6,805 bases of DNA from DATMYQ01 sp035560935 (GTDB lineage: Bacteria > Bacillota > Negativicutes > Sporomusales > Sporomusaceae): the NCBI GenBank assembly GCA_035560935.1, contig DATMYQ010000307.1:1-6805 (forward strand). The letters are read 5' to 3'. The notes beneath the pieces are model-generated. The model ran no database searches and had not been told where the DNA came from. It saw only the letters and a list, made by a program, of their open reading frames with translations. Of this stretch, positions 1-5,170 are shown one piece after another; position 1 is the stretch's first letter; every line of letters begins with the position of its first letter. Made by a program: the position numbers and the translations under genes.

Positions 1-190
1 TTTTCATTCCTTCTGGAATGATCTTTTCCTTTGTCTTGGTGATATACATCGAATCAGCATCAGCATCTCCAATTTTTATCCAATTTACGCCATTTTCTTT
101 TCTTGTAATAAAATTCTCTATTGGCCTTGGAGAACCGCCACGTTCAATCTCACATATATCCCCCAACCTCACCATGTCCCACTTACCCAC
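1..190 (-). CDS. hsdS: Type I restriction-modification specificity subunit HsdS, N-terminal part (runs off window)
   Basis: HsdS is the DNA-recognition subunit of type I restriction-modification complexes; it joins HsdM to give the methylase and HsdR to give the restriction enzyme. Only the first 63 codons are here, reading from base 190 to the left edge. The start is like that of HsdS proteins: MGKWDMVRLGDICEI, then GGSP near residues 18-21, WIKIGDAD at 37-44 and YITKTKEKI at 49-57, the usual opening of the first target-recognition domain. I chose the GTG at 188-190, which overlaps the hsdM stop by 8 nt, with AGAGGG upstream; an ATG at 173-175 is the alternative. The overlap implies translational coupling to hsdM. 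The segment is visibly richer in A+T than hsdM, as is common for the exchangeable recognition domains. The full gene should be roughly 400 codons. The family call is firm; the DNA target cannot be read. Confidence 0.9.
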   Translation of the reverse strand, partial: MGKWDMVRLGDICEIERGGSPRPIENFITRKENGVNWIKIGDADADSMYITKTKEKIIPEGMK

Positions 191-1655
191 CAATCAGCCC
201 TCTTAATTCCTGCTGTTTCAGGCCAATGGCCTTATTGATATCGTCTAAACGGTCAAGAATAGCCTGGGGAGCATCATAAGTGATCTTTTCATAGACCGTC
301 TCTTTATAGCGGTTAATCGACAAATCATAATCATTCGCCACGATAGCGGCCTTGTCCACCAAGAAGCTTTGCTCGGTGGGCTGACGGTCGGCTTCTCCGT
401 CCAAATTGGCGAAGCGGGCGATAATATCGGCAATGTCGCCGCCGTTTCCCAAATCGGTCCGCTTATCATCCAGCGAATAGCCGTCGGATTTCATATCGTA
501 GAACCAAACCTTATCCGTCCCGCCGGCCCCGGTTTTGGTAAATACCAGCACCGCCGTGGATACACCGGCATAGGGCTTAAACACGCCGGAAGGCATGGAA
601 ATAATCGCCCGCAGGTGATGGTTTTCCACCAGTTCCTGGCGCAGCGCTTTATGGGCTTTGCTGTTACCGAATACCACGCCATCCGGCACGATGCAGGCGC
701 AGCGGCCACCCTTGCGCAGCATCCGCAGAAACAGCGCCACAAACAATAACTCAGTCTTTTTAGTATTGCAGACCGCCTTCAGATTGTCATGAATGCTTTC
801 GGCATCGACGGTCCCGGTAAAGGGCGGATTGGCCAGAATCACGTCATATTTTGCCTCAATCGCGTTGGTCTTGGACACGCTGTCCACATAAGCGATATGG
901 GGATGGGTAATCGAATGCAGCATCAGGTTCATGGCTGAGATCCGCAGCATGGTCCGGTCGGTGTCATAACCGGTAAACATGTCCCCGGCAAAATGTTCCC
1001 ATTGATCGGTCGTCATTTCGGACTCAAATTCAGCGCGGACGTATTCCGCCGTCGATACCAAAAATCCCGCCGTACCGCAAGCCGGATCGGCAACCTTATC
1101 CTCCGGCGTCGGCTTGACCAGCCGCACCATCATGTCCCGAATATGCTTCGGCGTGCGGAACTGCCCGTTCTGGCCCGCCGTGGCCAATTTTCCCAGCATA
1201 TACTCATACAAATCGCCCTGCATGTCTAAGTCTTGGATGTCGTGTTCGTATAGCTCATCCAGACCGGTGACGATTTTCTGCAGCACCTGGGGCGTAGGGA
1301 TGAAAAACATCGCGTCCTGCATATAGTGGGAAAACGCTGACGGACTGCTCCCGTTCATTTCCTTAATAAAGGGAAATACCTTCGTCCCGACAATATCAAA
1401 CATCTCCCGGGCATCCAGGTGTTTAAACCGGTTCCAACGCAAGGACTGGCCTTCCGCACCGGGCGGAAATATCCGGGGCAGCTCGGCCCCGCTGGCGGCG
1501 GCGAAGCTTTCCGCCTCCAGTTCTTTTTCATCCAGAGAACGGATGAACATCAGATACGTTAACTGTTCAATGACCGTCAGCGGGTTAGTAATCCCACCCG
1601 CCCAAATATCGGTCCATATTTTATCCACTTTATTGCGAACTTCGCCTGTCAGCAT
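183..1655 (-). CDS. hsdM: Type I restriction-modification DNA adenine methyltransferase subunit HsdM
   Basis: HsdM is the catalytic subunit that transfers a methyl group from S-adenosylmethionine to adenine N6 at the site chosen by HsdS, protecting host DNA. The 490-residue product is close to the usual family length (about 500). Residues 1-135 form the helical HsdM N-terminal domain. The N6-methylase domain follows: GQFRTPKHI at 164-172 (motif X region), DPACGTAGFL at 190-199 (SAM-binding motif I) and ANPPF at 275-279 (catalytic motif IV, NPPF). Residues 465-488 look like a C-terminal helix for subunit contact. The start ATG at 1653-1655 has AAAGGA about 10 nt upstream. The 3' end overlaps hsdS; hsdR is not in the window and would be expected beyond the left edge. 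All catalytic motifs are intact, so the protein should be active. Naming as HsdM rather than a lone methylase is supported by the adjoining hsdS. Confidence 0.96.
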   Translation of the reverse strand: MLTGEVRNKVDKIWTDIWAGGITNPLTVIEQLTYLMFIRSLDEKELEAESFAAASGAELPRIFPPGAEGQSLRWNRFKHLDAREMFDIVGTKVFPFIKEMNGSSPSAFSHYMQDAMFFIPTPQVLQKIVTGLDELYEHDIQDLDMQGDLYEYMLGKLATAGQNGQFRTPKHIRDMMVRLVKPTPEDKVADPACGTAGFLVSTAEYVRAEFESEMTTDQWEHFAGDMFTGYDTDRTMLRISAMNLMLHSITHPHIAYVDSVSKTNAIEAKYDVILANPPFTGTVDAESIHDNLKAVCNTKKTELLFVALFLRMLRKGGRCACIVPDGVVFGNSKAHKALRQELVENHHLRAIISMPSGVFKPYAGVSTAVLVFTKTGAGGTDKVWFYDMKSDGYSLDDKRTDLGNGGDIADIIARFANLDGEADRQPTEQSFLVDKAAIVANDYDLSINRYKETVYEKITYDAPQAILDRLDDINKAIGLKQQELRGLIGG

Positions 1656-1933
1656 TCTTTATAAATCCTTTCTTGGTTCACGCTATTATTGCGATTACAC
1701 GCCATAATTATTCTATCAGTTCTATTGCTGTGATACCACCGGGGATTTCATCAATCTAGCGACACTCTTCCCGGCCTGTAACACCACAATATTCTTCCAA
1801 TAACGAAAAAACGCCGCGAAATATACAATACCACAACAATTGGCAAAATCCTCCTTTGAAACCATTTTTCAATGAATCTCTCTTCTGCCTATGTACCCGC
1901 TCCGCAAGAAACTCTGCAGAGCCTTGATTTACC

Positions 1934-1982
1934 TGGAGGTGCTAACAGGCTTTGAACCAGTACTCTCTCATTACGAGTAAAC
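1934..1982 (-). pseudogene. Possible tRNA 3'-half remnant (Thr-like, CGT anticodon position)
   Basis: Read on the minus strand, these 49 nt divide exactly as the last two thirds of a tRNA: anticodon stem GTTTA, 7-nt loop CTCGTAA (T33, anticodon CGT, A37), stem strand TGAGA, 4-nt variable loop GAGT, T-arm ACTGG-TTCAAAG-CCTGT, acceptor strand TAGCACC, discriminator T, then an encoded CCA. The T-loop fits the TTCRA rule. The T-stem has one T-T mismatch and the anticodon stem is weak (two G-T pairs and a closing G-A mismatch). No matching GGTGCTA acceptor strand or D-arm is seen upstream, so this is not a working tRNA. It could be an attachment-site remnant left by an element that integrated in a tRNA gene, or a decayed tRNA. 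Chance resemblance is possible. Confidence 0.4.
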
Positions 1983-2053
1983 GGACCCACAAAATCGCAA
2001 GCAAGCTTGTTTTCCCAAAGGCAGTATATTAAGACTATTTTTATGACACACGA

Positions 2054-2059
2054 TATGAT
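2054..2059 (+). promoter_or_regulatory. Candidate -10 box for the secreted-protein gene
   Basis: TATGAT matches the sigma-A -10 consensus at five of six positions and would start a transcript about 40 nt before the ATG at 2105. The hexamer 17 nt upstream (AAGACT, 2031-2036) is a poor -35, so the promoter is either weak, activator-dependent or elsewhere. Confidence 0.3.
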
Positions 2060-2104
2060 AAGATGTATTTGCGGGAAAATTCAGATATAGGAGGTGCTTT
2101 CTTG

Positions 2105-2530
2105 ATGAAGAAAAAGGTTTTTAGTGTTCTTTTGATGGTGTTTTTACTCGGAACGGGGGTCTGTTTTGCTGCACCTGACATTCCCAACCTCGTGGGAACA
2201 TGGGCCGTGCAATCCGAAGGAGCTTATTTAAGCAAAGGGGGCGAACCGGGAACTTGGTCTCACTATCGTGAAAATTCCAACACCCTCACGGCAGAACTTA
2301 TTGTGACAAAACAACAAGGAAGAGTCTTCTATGGAACCTTCACTTCCCAGCGTGCTACTGAGGACTTCGCCGGAGTCATTGGCTGGGACAACAAAACGTT
2401 CTATTTGGTTGATCAGGATGGCTTCACAGACGGAACCATTGTTGACAACAATAAACTGACCTGTATTTACCGGCATGTGGGAGACAAAGACTCCGTTGTG
2501 GCGGCAGGAGTGTTAACACGAAAAAAATAA
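2105..2530 (+). CDS. Small secreted protein of unknown function with an N-terminal GTW motif
   Basis: I do not recognise a named family. The 141-residue product starts with a clear Sec signal peptide: basic MKKK, a hydrophobic core over residues 5-19, and a likely type I cleavage after Ala22 (CFA-AP). The Cys20 context lacks Gly/Ala/Ser at -1, so it is probably not a lipoprotein. The mature part of about 119 residues has alternating short hydrophobic strands and glycines, with GTW at 31-33 near its start, TAELIVTKQ at 62-70, GRVFYGTFT at 72-80 and AAGVLTRKK at the end. The GxW opening and strand-rich pattern recall calycin-type beta-barrels, but that is inference. The start is the ATG at 2105, served by AGGAGGTG at 2089-2096; the in-frame ATG at 2063 lies upstream of that site and is rejected. 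It is the only plus-strand gene and ends before a strong terminator. It should act outside the cytoplasmic membrane. Confidence 0.85.
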   Translation: MKKKVFSVLLMVFLLGTGVCFAAPDIPNLVGTWAVQSEGAYLSKGGEPGTWSHYRENSNTLTAELIVTKQQGRVFYGTFTSQRATEDFAGVIGWDNKTFYLVDQDGFTDGTIVDNNKLTCIYRHVGDKDSVVAAGVLTRKK

Positions 2531-2565
2531 TGCGCACGACGCCAAAAATTTCATACAATCAAATG

Positions 2566-2601
2566 AACGCTCCGCGGACGATTTGTCCGGGGAGCGTTTT
2601 T
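2566..2601 (+). terminator. Intrinsic terminator after the secreted-protein gene, possibly bidirectional
   Basis: AACGCTCC (2566-2573) pairs perfectly with GGAGCGTT (2591-2598). Inside, after one G-G mismatch, CGGAC pairs with GTCCG around a GATTT loop. TTTTT at 2597-2601 completes a plus-strand terminator 36 nt after the stop codon. The same hairpin lies 24 nt past the stop of the convergent acetyltransferase gene. On that strand the following tract is less U-rich (CATTTGATTG), so it may work weakly in both directions. Confidence 0.88.
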
Positions 2602-2624
2602 AGCAATATTGCACAACACGGATT

Positions 2625-3083
2625 CTACTCCAGCGTTTTTAGCATGGCGATCTCATCGCAGTTAGGGAACTTGGCGCAGTTGATGCATTCTTTCCAAACT
2701 TTATGCGACAGCTTCTCTTTGGGTACTTCATGGAAACCCAATTTTTCAAAGAAGCCCGGCTGATAGGTCAGGGCAAACACGGTTTTTACCCCATACTCCA
2801 ATGCTTCTTCGATTAGCTTGTCAACAATGCGCCGCCCCACACCGGCTTTGGTAAAACGTGGGTCCACCGCCAGTGCCCGGACCTCCGCCAGCTCTTCCCA
2901 TACCAGGTGCAATGCCGCCACACCCACAACTTCTCCCGCTTCCTCGGCGATCACAAACTCCCGCAGGGTTTCGTAAAGGACGTTCCGCGCCCGGGCCAGC
3001 ATCAGGCCCTGCTCTGCATAACTGTTAATTAAATGATGAATGGATTCTACATCACTAAACTTGGCTTTGCGAAAAATCATCAT
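2625..3083 (-). CDS. GNAT-family N-acetyltransferase, short N-acetylglutamate synthase-like
   Basis: A single-domain GNAT acetyltransferase that moves an acetyl group from acetyl-CoA to an amine. Its pattern fits the short ArgA-like group, some members of which make N-acetylglutamate for arginine synthesis; the substrate here is inferred. In 152 residues: opening IFRKAKFSDVESI (3-15), FVIAEEAGEVVG (43-54), the acetyl-CoA core LAEVRALAVDP (65-75) with AGVGR (80-84), then FALTYQPGFFEKLGF (103-117). The tail has C133-x2-C136-x5-C142 in a KECINCAKFPNCDE segment, a feature of this subgroup that could bind metal. The residue usually Arg or Gln before the GxG loop is Thr78 here. The start is one of two adjacent ATGs (3081-3083 or 3078-3080) behind AAAGGAGTG; the longer ORF from 3119 starts within the promoter region and is rejected. 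Its own promoter lies just upstream, although nth is only 67 nt away. No arginine-pathway genes are nearby. Confidence 0.9.
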   Translation of the reverse strand: MMIFRKAKFSDVESIHHLINSYAEQGLMLARARNVLYETLREFVIAEEAGEVVGVAALHLVWEELAEVRALAVDPRFTKAGVGRRIVDKLIEEALEYGVKTVFALTYQPGFFEKLGFHEVPKEKLSHKVWKECINCAKFPNCDEIAMLKTLE

Positions 3084-3110
3084 GATCACTCCTTTACGAA
3101 CTATCGTATT

Positions 3111-3139
3111 ATTATACATCTTTATCTTTATTTATGCAA
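3111..3139 (-). promoter_or_regulatory. Sigma-A-type promoter of the acetyltransferase gene
   Basis: On the minus strand TATAAT (3111-3116) is a perfect -10 box, preceded at a 17-nt spacer by TTGCAT (3134-3139), a half-consensus -35. Transcription would start near 3104, giving a leader of about 20 nt that contains the AAAGGAGTG ribosome binding site. It sits in the short gap after the nth stop, so the acetyltransferase can be expressed independently of nth. Confidence 0.65.
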
Positions 3140-3149
3140 TGTTGCAAGT

Positions 3150-3800
3150 TTATTTCGCCTTAGTTACATCCAGCGCCGCACTGGGGCAAAGCTCCTGCAG
3201 GCAACATTGCCGGCACAGAGGCCGTATCGCCTTGCAAATTTTCCGGCCATGCCAAATCAGCCAATGATGGGCCGCACCCCAATCGCTGCGGGGAATAATT
3301 TTCATCAGTCCCTCTTCCACCTGCAACGGCGTTTCACCTACCGCCAAACCCGTACGGTTGGATACCCGGAAAACATGGGTGTCCACGGCAATGGCCGGCT
3401 TATCAAACAACTGGCTCAACAGAACGTTGGCGGTTTTTCGCCCCACGCCCGGCAACCGGATCAGCTGTTCAAAGGTGTCCGGCACCTGACCGCCGTATTC
3501 CTGGCAAAGGATTTGGCAGGCGGCCAGAATATTCTTCGCCTTGCTGCGAAAGAGACCGCAGTCGCGAATGGCTTCTTCCAGCGCCGCCGATCCCAGTTCC
3601 AGGATTTTATCCGGGGTATTGTAGTCCGGAAACAAACGGGCGGTAATCACGTTGACCCGCTTGTCGGTGCACTGGGCTGACAGCACCACCGCAATCATTA
3701 ACTCGAACGGAGTCGTATACTGCAGCGCGGTAACCGCGCCTTTATATTCTTCCGACAGCAGTTGCAGCATTTGCTGTTTTTTTTGTTTGCTCACACGCAT
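3150..3800 (-). CDS. nth: Endonuclease III, DNA glycosylase/AP lyase with [4Fe-4S] cluster
   Basis: Nth removes oxidised pyrimidines such as thymine glycol from DNA and cuts the strand 3' to the abasic site by beta-elimination, starting base-excision repair. The 216-residue product matches the family length (E. coli 211). Visible features: LSAQCTDKRVN at 40-50, the helix-hairpin-helix LPGVGRKTANVLL at 116-128 with the catalytic Lys122, VDTHVFRVSNR at 139-149 with the catalytic Asp140, and the iron-sulfur ligands C189-x6-C196-x2-C199-x5-C205. All key residues are present. The start ATG at 3798-3800 has GAGGTG five nt upstream. The gene begins 16 nt after the stop of the molybdopterin-binding gene, so the two are probably cotranscribed and perhaps coupled; I see no functional reason for the pairing. 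There is no clear terminator after it, only the acetyltransferase promoter. Confidence 0.97.
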   Translation of the reverse strand: MRVSKQKKQQMLQLLSEEYKGAVTALQYTTPFELMIAVVLSAQCTDKRVNVITARLFPDYNTPDKILELGSAALEEAIRDCGLFRSKAKNILAACQILCQEYGGQVPDTFEQLIRLPGVGRKTANVLLSQLFDKPAIAVDTHVFRVSNRTGLAVGETPLQVEEGLMKIIPRSDWGAAHHWLIWHGRKICKAIRPLCRQCCLQELCPSAALDVTKAK

Positions 3801-3816
3801 TATTCACCTCATGGGC

Positions 3817-4842
3817 TCACTTGCCAAAGGGGCAGTGAGGGTAACTGCATTCCGGACAATTCAGGCACAAGCCGCCATAACCCATGGCGCTGATTTCGCT
3901 GCGGGTAATCCGTTCCCCCGCCAGAATCCGCGGAAACACCAAATCAAAAACAGTGATTTTGGAATACATGCCACAGGCCGGAATTCCCATCACCGCCACG
4001 TTCCCCAGATAGGCCAACATAAACATGGCCCCCGGCAGCACCGGCGATCCGTAGGTCACAATTTCCGCGCCACTGGCCCGAATGGCGTCCGGCGTCACAT
4101 CATCCGGGTCCACCGACATGCCGCCGGTGGCGATGATCACGTCCACACCCTGCTCCTGATAATCAAAAATGGCCTGGGTGATTTTTTCCCGCTCATCCGG
4201 CTGAAATACCGTTCCTGCCGCTATCGCGCCGTATTCGGCGATTTTTCCGGCGAACACCGGCGCGAAGCGGTCTTTGATCCGCCCATAAAATACTTCATTG
4301 CCAGTGACAATGACGCCCACTTTCATTTTTTGCAAGGGCCGCACCGTTATCAGGTTCTGCTGCCGGCTGCCGATCTGTTCCACGGCGCTGACGGTGGATT
4401 CGTTGACCACCAGCGGCACTACTTTGATTCCAGCCAGCATATCCCCGGCCCGCACCAGCTGATTGTCGTGGCGGGTGGCTAATACCGCATGATCCACACA
4501 GTTGATTTCGTTGACCGCCTGGCGGTTGACTTTCAACAGTCCGTCAACGCCCGCGCTCAAAGTAACCCGTCCTTCCGCCGGCTCGGCGCAGAGGATATTT
4601 TCGCCGGCCACCGCCCGCCCCATTCGCCGCACGGCGTCATTTTCATGGACCTGACCGGCGGCCAGTTCAATTAAATAGATATGTTCCTTGCCGATATTTT
4701 TTAAATGCGGTATATCTTCCGGCTGAATAATATGGCCTTTTTTGAAAGCAGGACCTTTATATTCTCCCGGCACAATTTTTGTCATGTCATGGCCCAGCAC
4801 CATGCCCACAGCATCCTCAACCCGTACTTTTTTCATTGTCAT
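3817..4842 (-). CDS. Molybdopterin-binding domain protein (MoeA/MogA-related) with C-terminal four-Cys tail
   Basis: Probably acts in molybdenum cofactor handling, binding molybdopterin or its adenylated form in the cytoplasm; the exact step is not known. The 341-residue protein opens with KKVRVEDAVGMVLGHDM (4-20), as MoeA-type proteins do. Residues 175-310 form a MoaB/Mog-like molybdopterin-binding domain: VGVIVTGNEVFYGRIKD (175-191), VDVIIATGGMSVDPDDVTPD (233-252) with the TGG-S-x-D-x-D-D-x-T signature, and GIPACGMY (286-293). The end carries C326-x2-C329-x2-C332-x4-C337 followed by PFGK, a metal-site-like tail absent from E. coli MoeA or MogA. It is shorter than MoeA (about 410) and has a divergent middle, so I give no symbol. 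The start at 4840-4842 has GGGAGTG eight nt upstream; an ORF start at 4875 lacks a site. A promoter lies at 4894-4922, and nth follows 16 nt downstream. Proteins of this kind occur in anaerobes with molybdo- or selenoenzymes, but none is encoded here. Confidence 0.88.
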   Translation of the reverse strand: MTMKKVRVEDAVGMVLGHDMTKIVPGEYKGPAFKKGHIIQPEDIPHLKNIGKEHIYLIELAAGQVHENDAVRRMGRAVAGENILCAEPAEGRVTLSAGVDGLLKVNRQAVNEINCVDHAVLATRHDNQLVRAGDMLAGIKVVPLVVNESTVSAVEQIGSRQQNLITVRPLQKMKVGVIVTGNEVFYGRIKDRFAPVFAGKIAEYGAIAAGTVFQPDEREKITQAIFDYQEQGVDVIIATGGMSVDPDDVTPDAIRASGAEIVTYGSPVLPGAMFMLAYLGNVAVMGIPACGMYSKITVFDLVFPRILAGERITRSEISAMGYGGLCLNCPECSYPHCPFGK

Positions 4843-4893
4843 AGCCGTCACTCCCATCCTTAAATAGGCATCCACTGTATAGCAGCAAAAAGG

Positions 4894-4922
4894 ATTGTAT
4901 AATCAGACGATCAGAGGTGCAA
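4894..4922 (-). promoter_or_regulatory. Candidate promoter for the molybdopterin-binding gene and nth
   Basis: On the minus strand TACAAT (4894-4899, five of six to the -10 consensus) follows TTGCAC (4917-4922, three of six to the -35) at a 17-nt spacer. The start point would be near 4887, leaving a leader of about 45 nt, too short for a molybdenum-cofactor riboswitch. The -35 box adjoins the U-tract of the upstream terminator. Confidence 0.5.
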
Positions 4923-4968
4923 GAAAAAACTGCTTTTCCAGGTATTATCATAACCTGGAAAAGCAGTT
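4921..4968 (-). terminator. Strong intrinsic terminator of the ACT/UPF0210 operon
   Basis: A perfect 16-bp stem (4928-4943 with 4953-4968; the plus-strand arm begins AACTGCTTTTCC) closes a 9-nt loop. On the minus strand the hairpin is followed by TTTTTTCTT. There is no T-run on the other side, so it serves minus-strand transcription only. It lies about 200 nt after the UPF0210 stop, with the palindromic element in between, which suggests that the element was inserted between the gene and its original terminator. Confidence 0.9.
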
Positions 4969-4998
4969 CACAGCAAGGGGCAGTCAATAATTCTTTTA

Positions 4999-5162
4999 GG
5001 GAAGCACTGATTAAATGAACGCATCGCCAAAACAGAAGATTTTTTTGTCGGGCAAGAAAGGCGACAGCGCAGGAATAGCAGCGCTATTTTGAGGTAAGCC
5101 TGACACAGCCCGGCGGAAAAAGATTTGTTTTGGCGTGTGATGTGAATTAATCAGTGCTTCCT
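4999..5162. mobile_element. MITE-like palindromic element, 164 bp, no coding capacity
   Basis: The ends are GGGAAGCACTGATTAA (4999-5014) and its inverse TTAATCAGTGCTTCCT (5147-5162), matching at 15 of 16 positions. The symmetry continues inward: CGCCAAAACA (5025-5034) pairs with TGTTTTGGCG (5126-5135), CGGGC (5049-5053) with GCCCG (5108-5112), and the centre folds as AATAGC-AGC-GCTATT (5074-5088). The two inner pairs are displaced equally from the two ends, so most of the element can fold into one long imperfect hairpin. TA stands on both sides (4997-4998 and 5163-5164), which would suit a TA-duplicating transposase, though a 2-bp match is weak evidence. No ORF fits inside, so it would depend on a transposase elsewhere. 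It lies 8 nt after the UPF0210 stop and is transcribed with it. It could also serve as an mRNA 3' stabiliser or a REP-like repeat. Confidence 0.72.
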
Positions 5163-5170
5163 TATGAAGC

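Larger units (their letters stand above)
1656..2088. other. Intergenic region between hsdM and the secreted-protein gene
   Basis: About 430 bases lie between two divergent genes without a firm CDS. Seen on the minus strand: an A+T-rich stretch at 1690-1720 with TAGAAT (a possible -10 box for hsdM, but with no convincing -35); an unassigned AAAGGAGG at about 1851-1858 that looks like a ribosome binding site; a 47-codon ORF at 1722-1865 around it; the 10-bp palindrome CTCTGCAGAG at about 1912-1921; and a tRNA-like 3' half at 1934-1982. The unattached Shine-Dalgarno-like site and the tRNA-like piece suggest decayed sequence rather than a simple promoter region. No complete RNA gene or riboswitch is recognised. 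Confidence 0.5.

Noticed and set aside
2063..2104. Upstream in-frame ATG that would extend the secreted protein by 14 residues
   Set aside because: It would place AGGAGGTG inside the coding region and bury the signal peptide; the ATG at 2105 is correctly spaced from that site.
2105..2173. Lipoprotein signal (Cys20) in the secreted protein
   Set aside because: The residues before Cys20 are T-G-V, and the -1 position needs Gly, Ala or Ser; a type I cleavage after Ala22 fits better.
3652..4482. 276-codon plus-strand open frame
   Set aside because: It lies antisense to nth and the molybdopterin-binding gene, both with intact family motifs. Its translation is rich in His, Arg and Pro, as antisense frames of G+C-rich genes are.
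4843..4893. Molybdenum-cofactor riboswitch before the molybdopterin-binding gene
   Set aside because: The predicted leader is only about 45 nt and shows no multi-stem fold.
4999..5162. CRISPR or simple terminator reading of the palindrome
   Set aside because: There is one unit without spacers, and no U-tract follows the structure on either strand.
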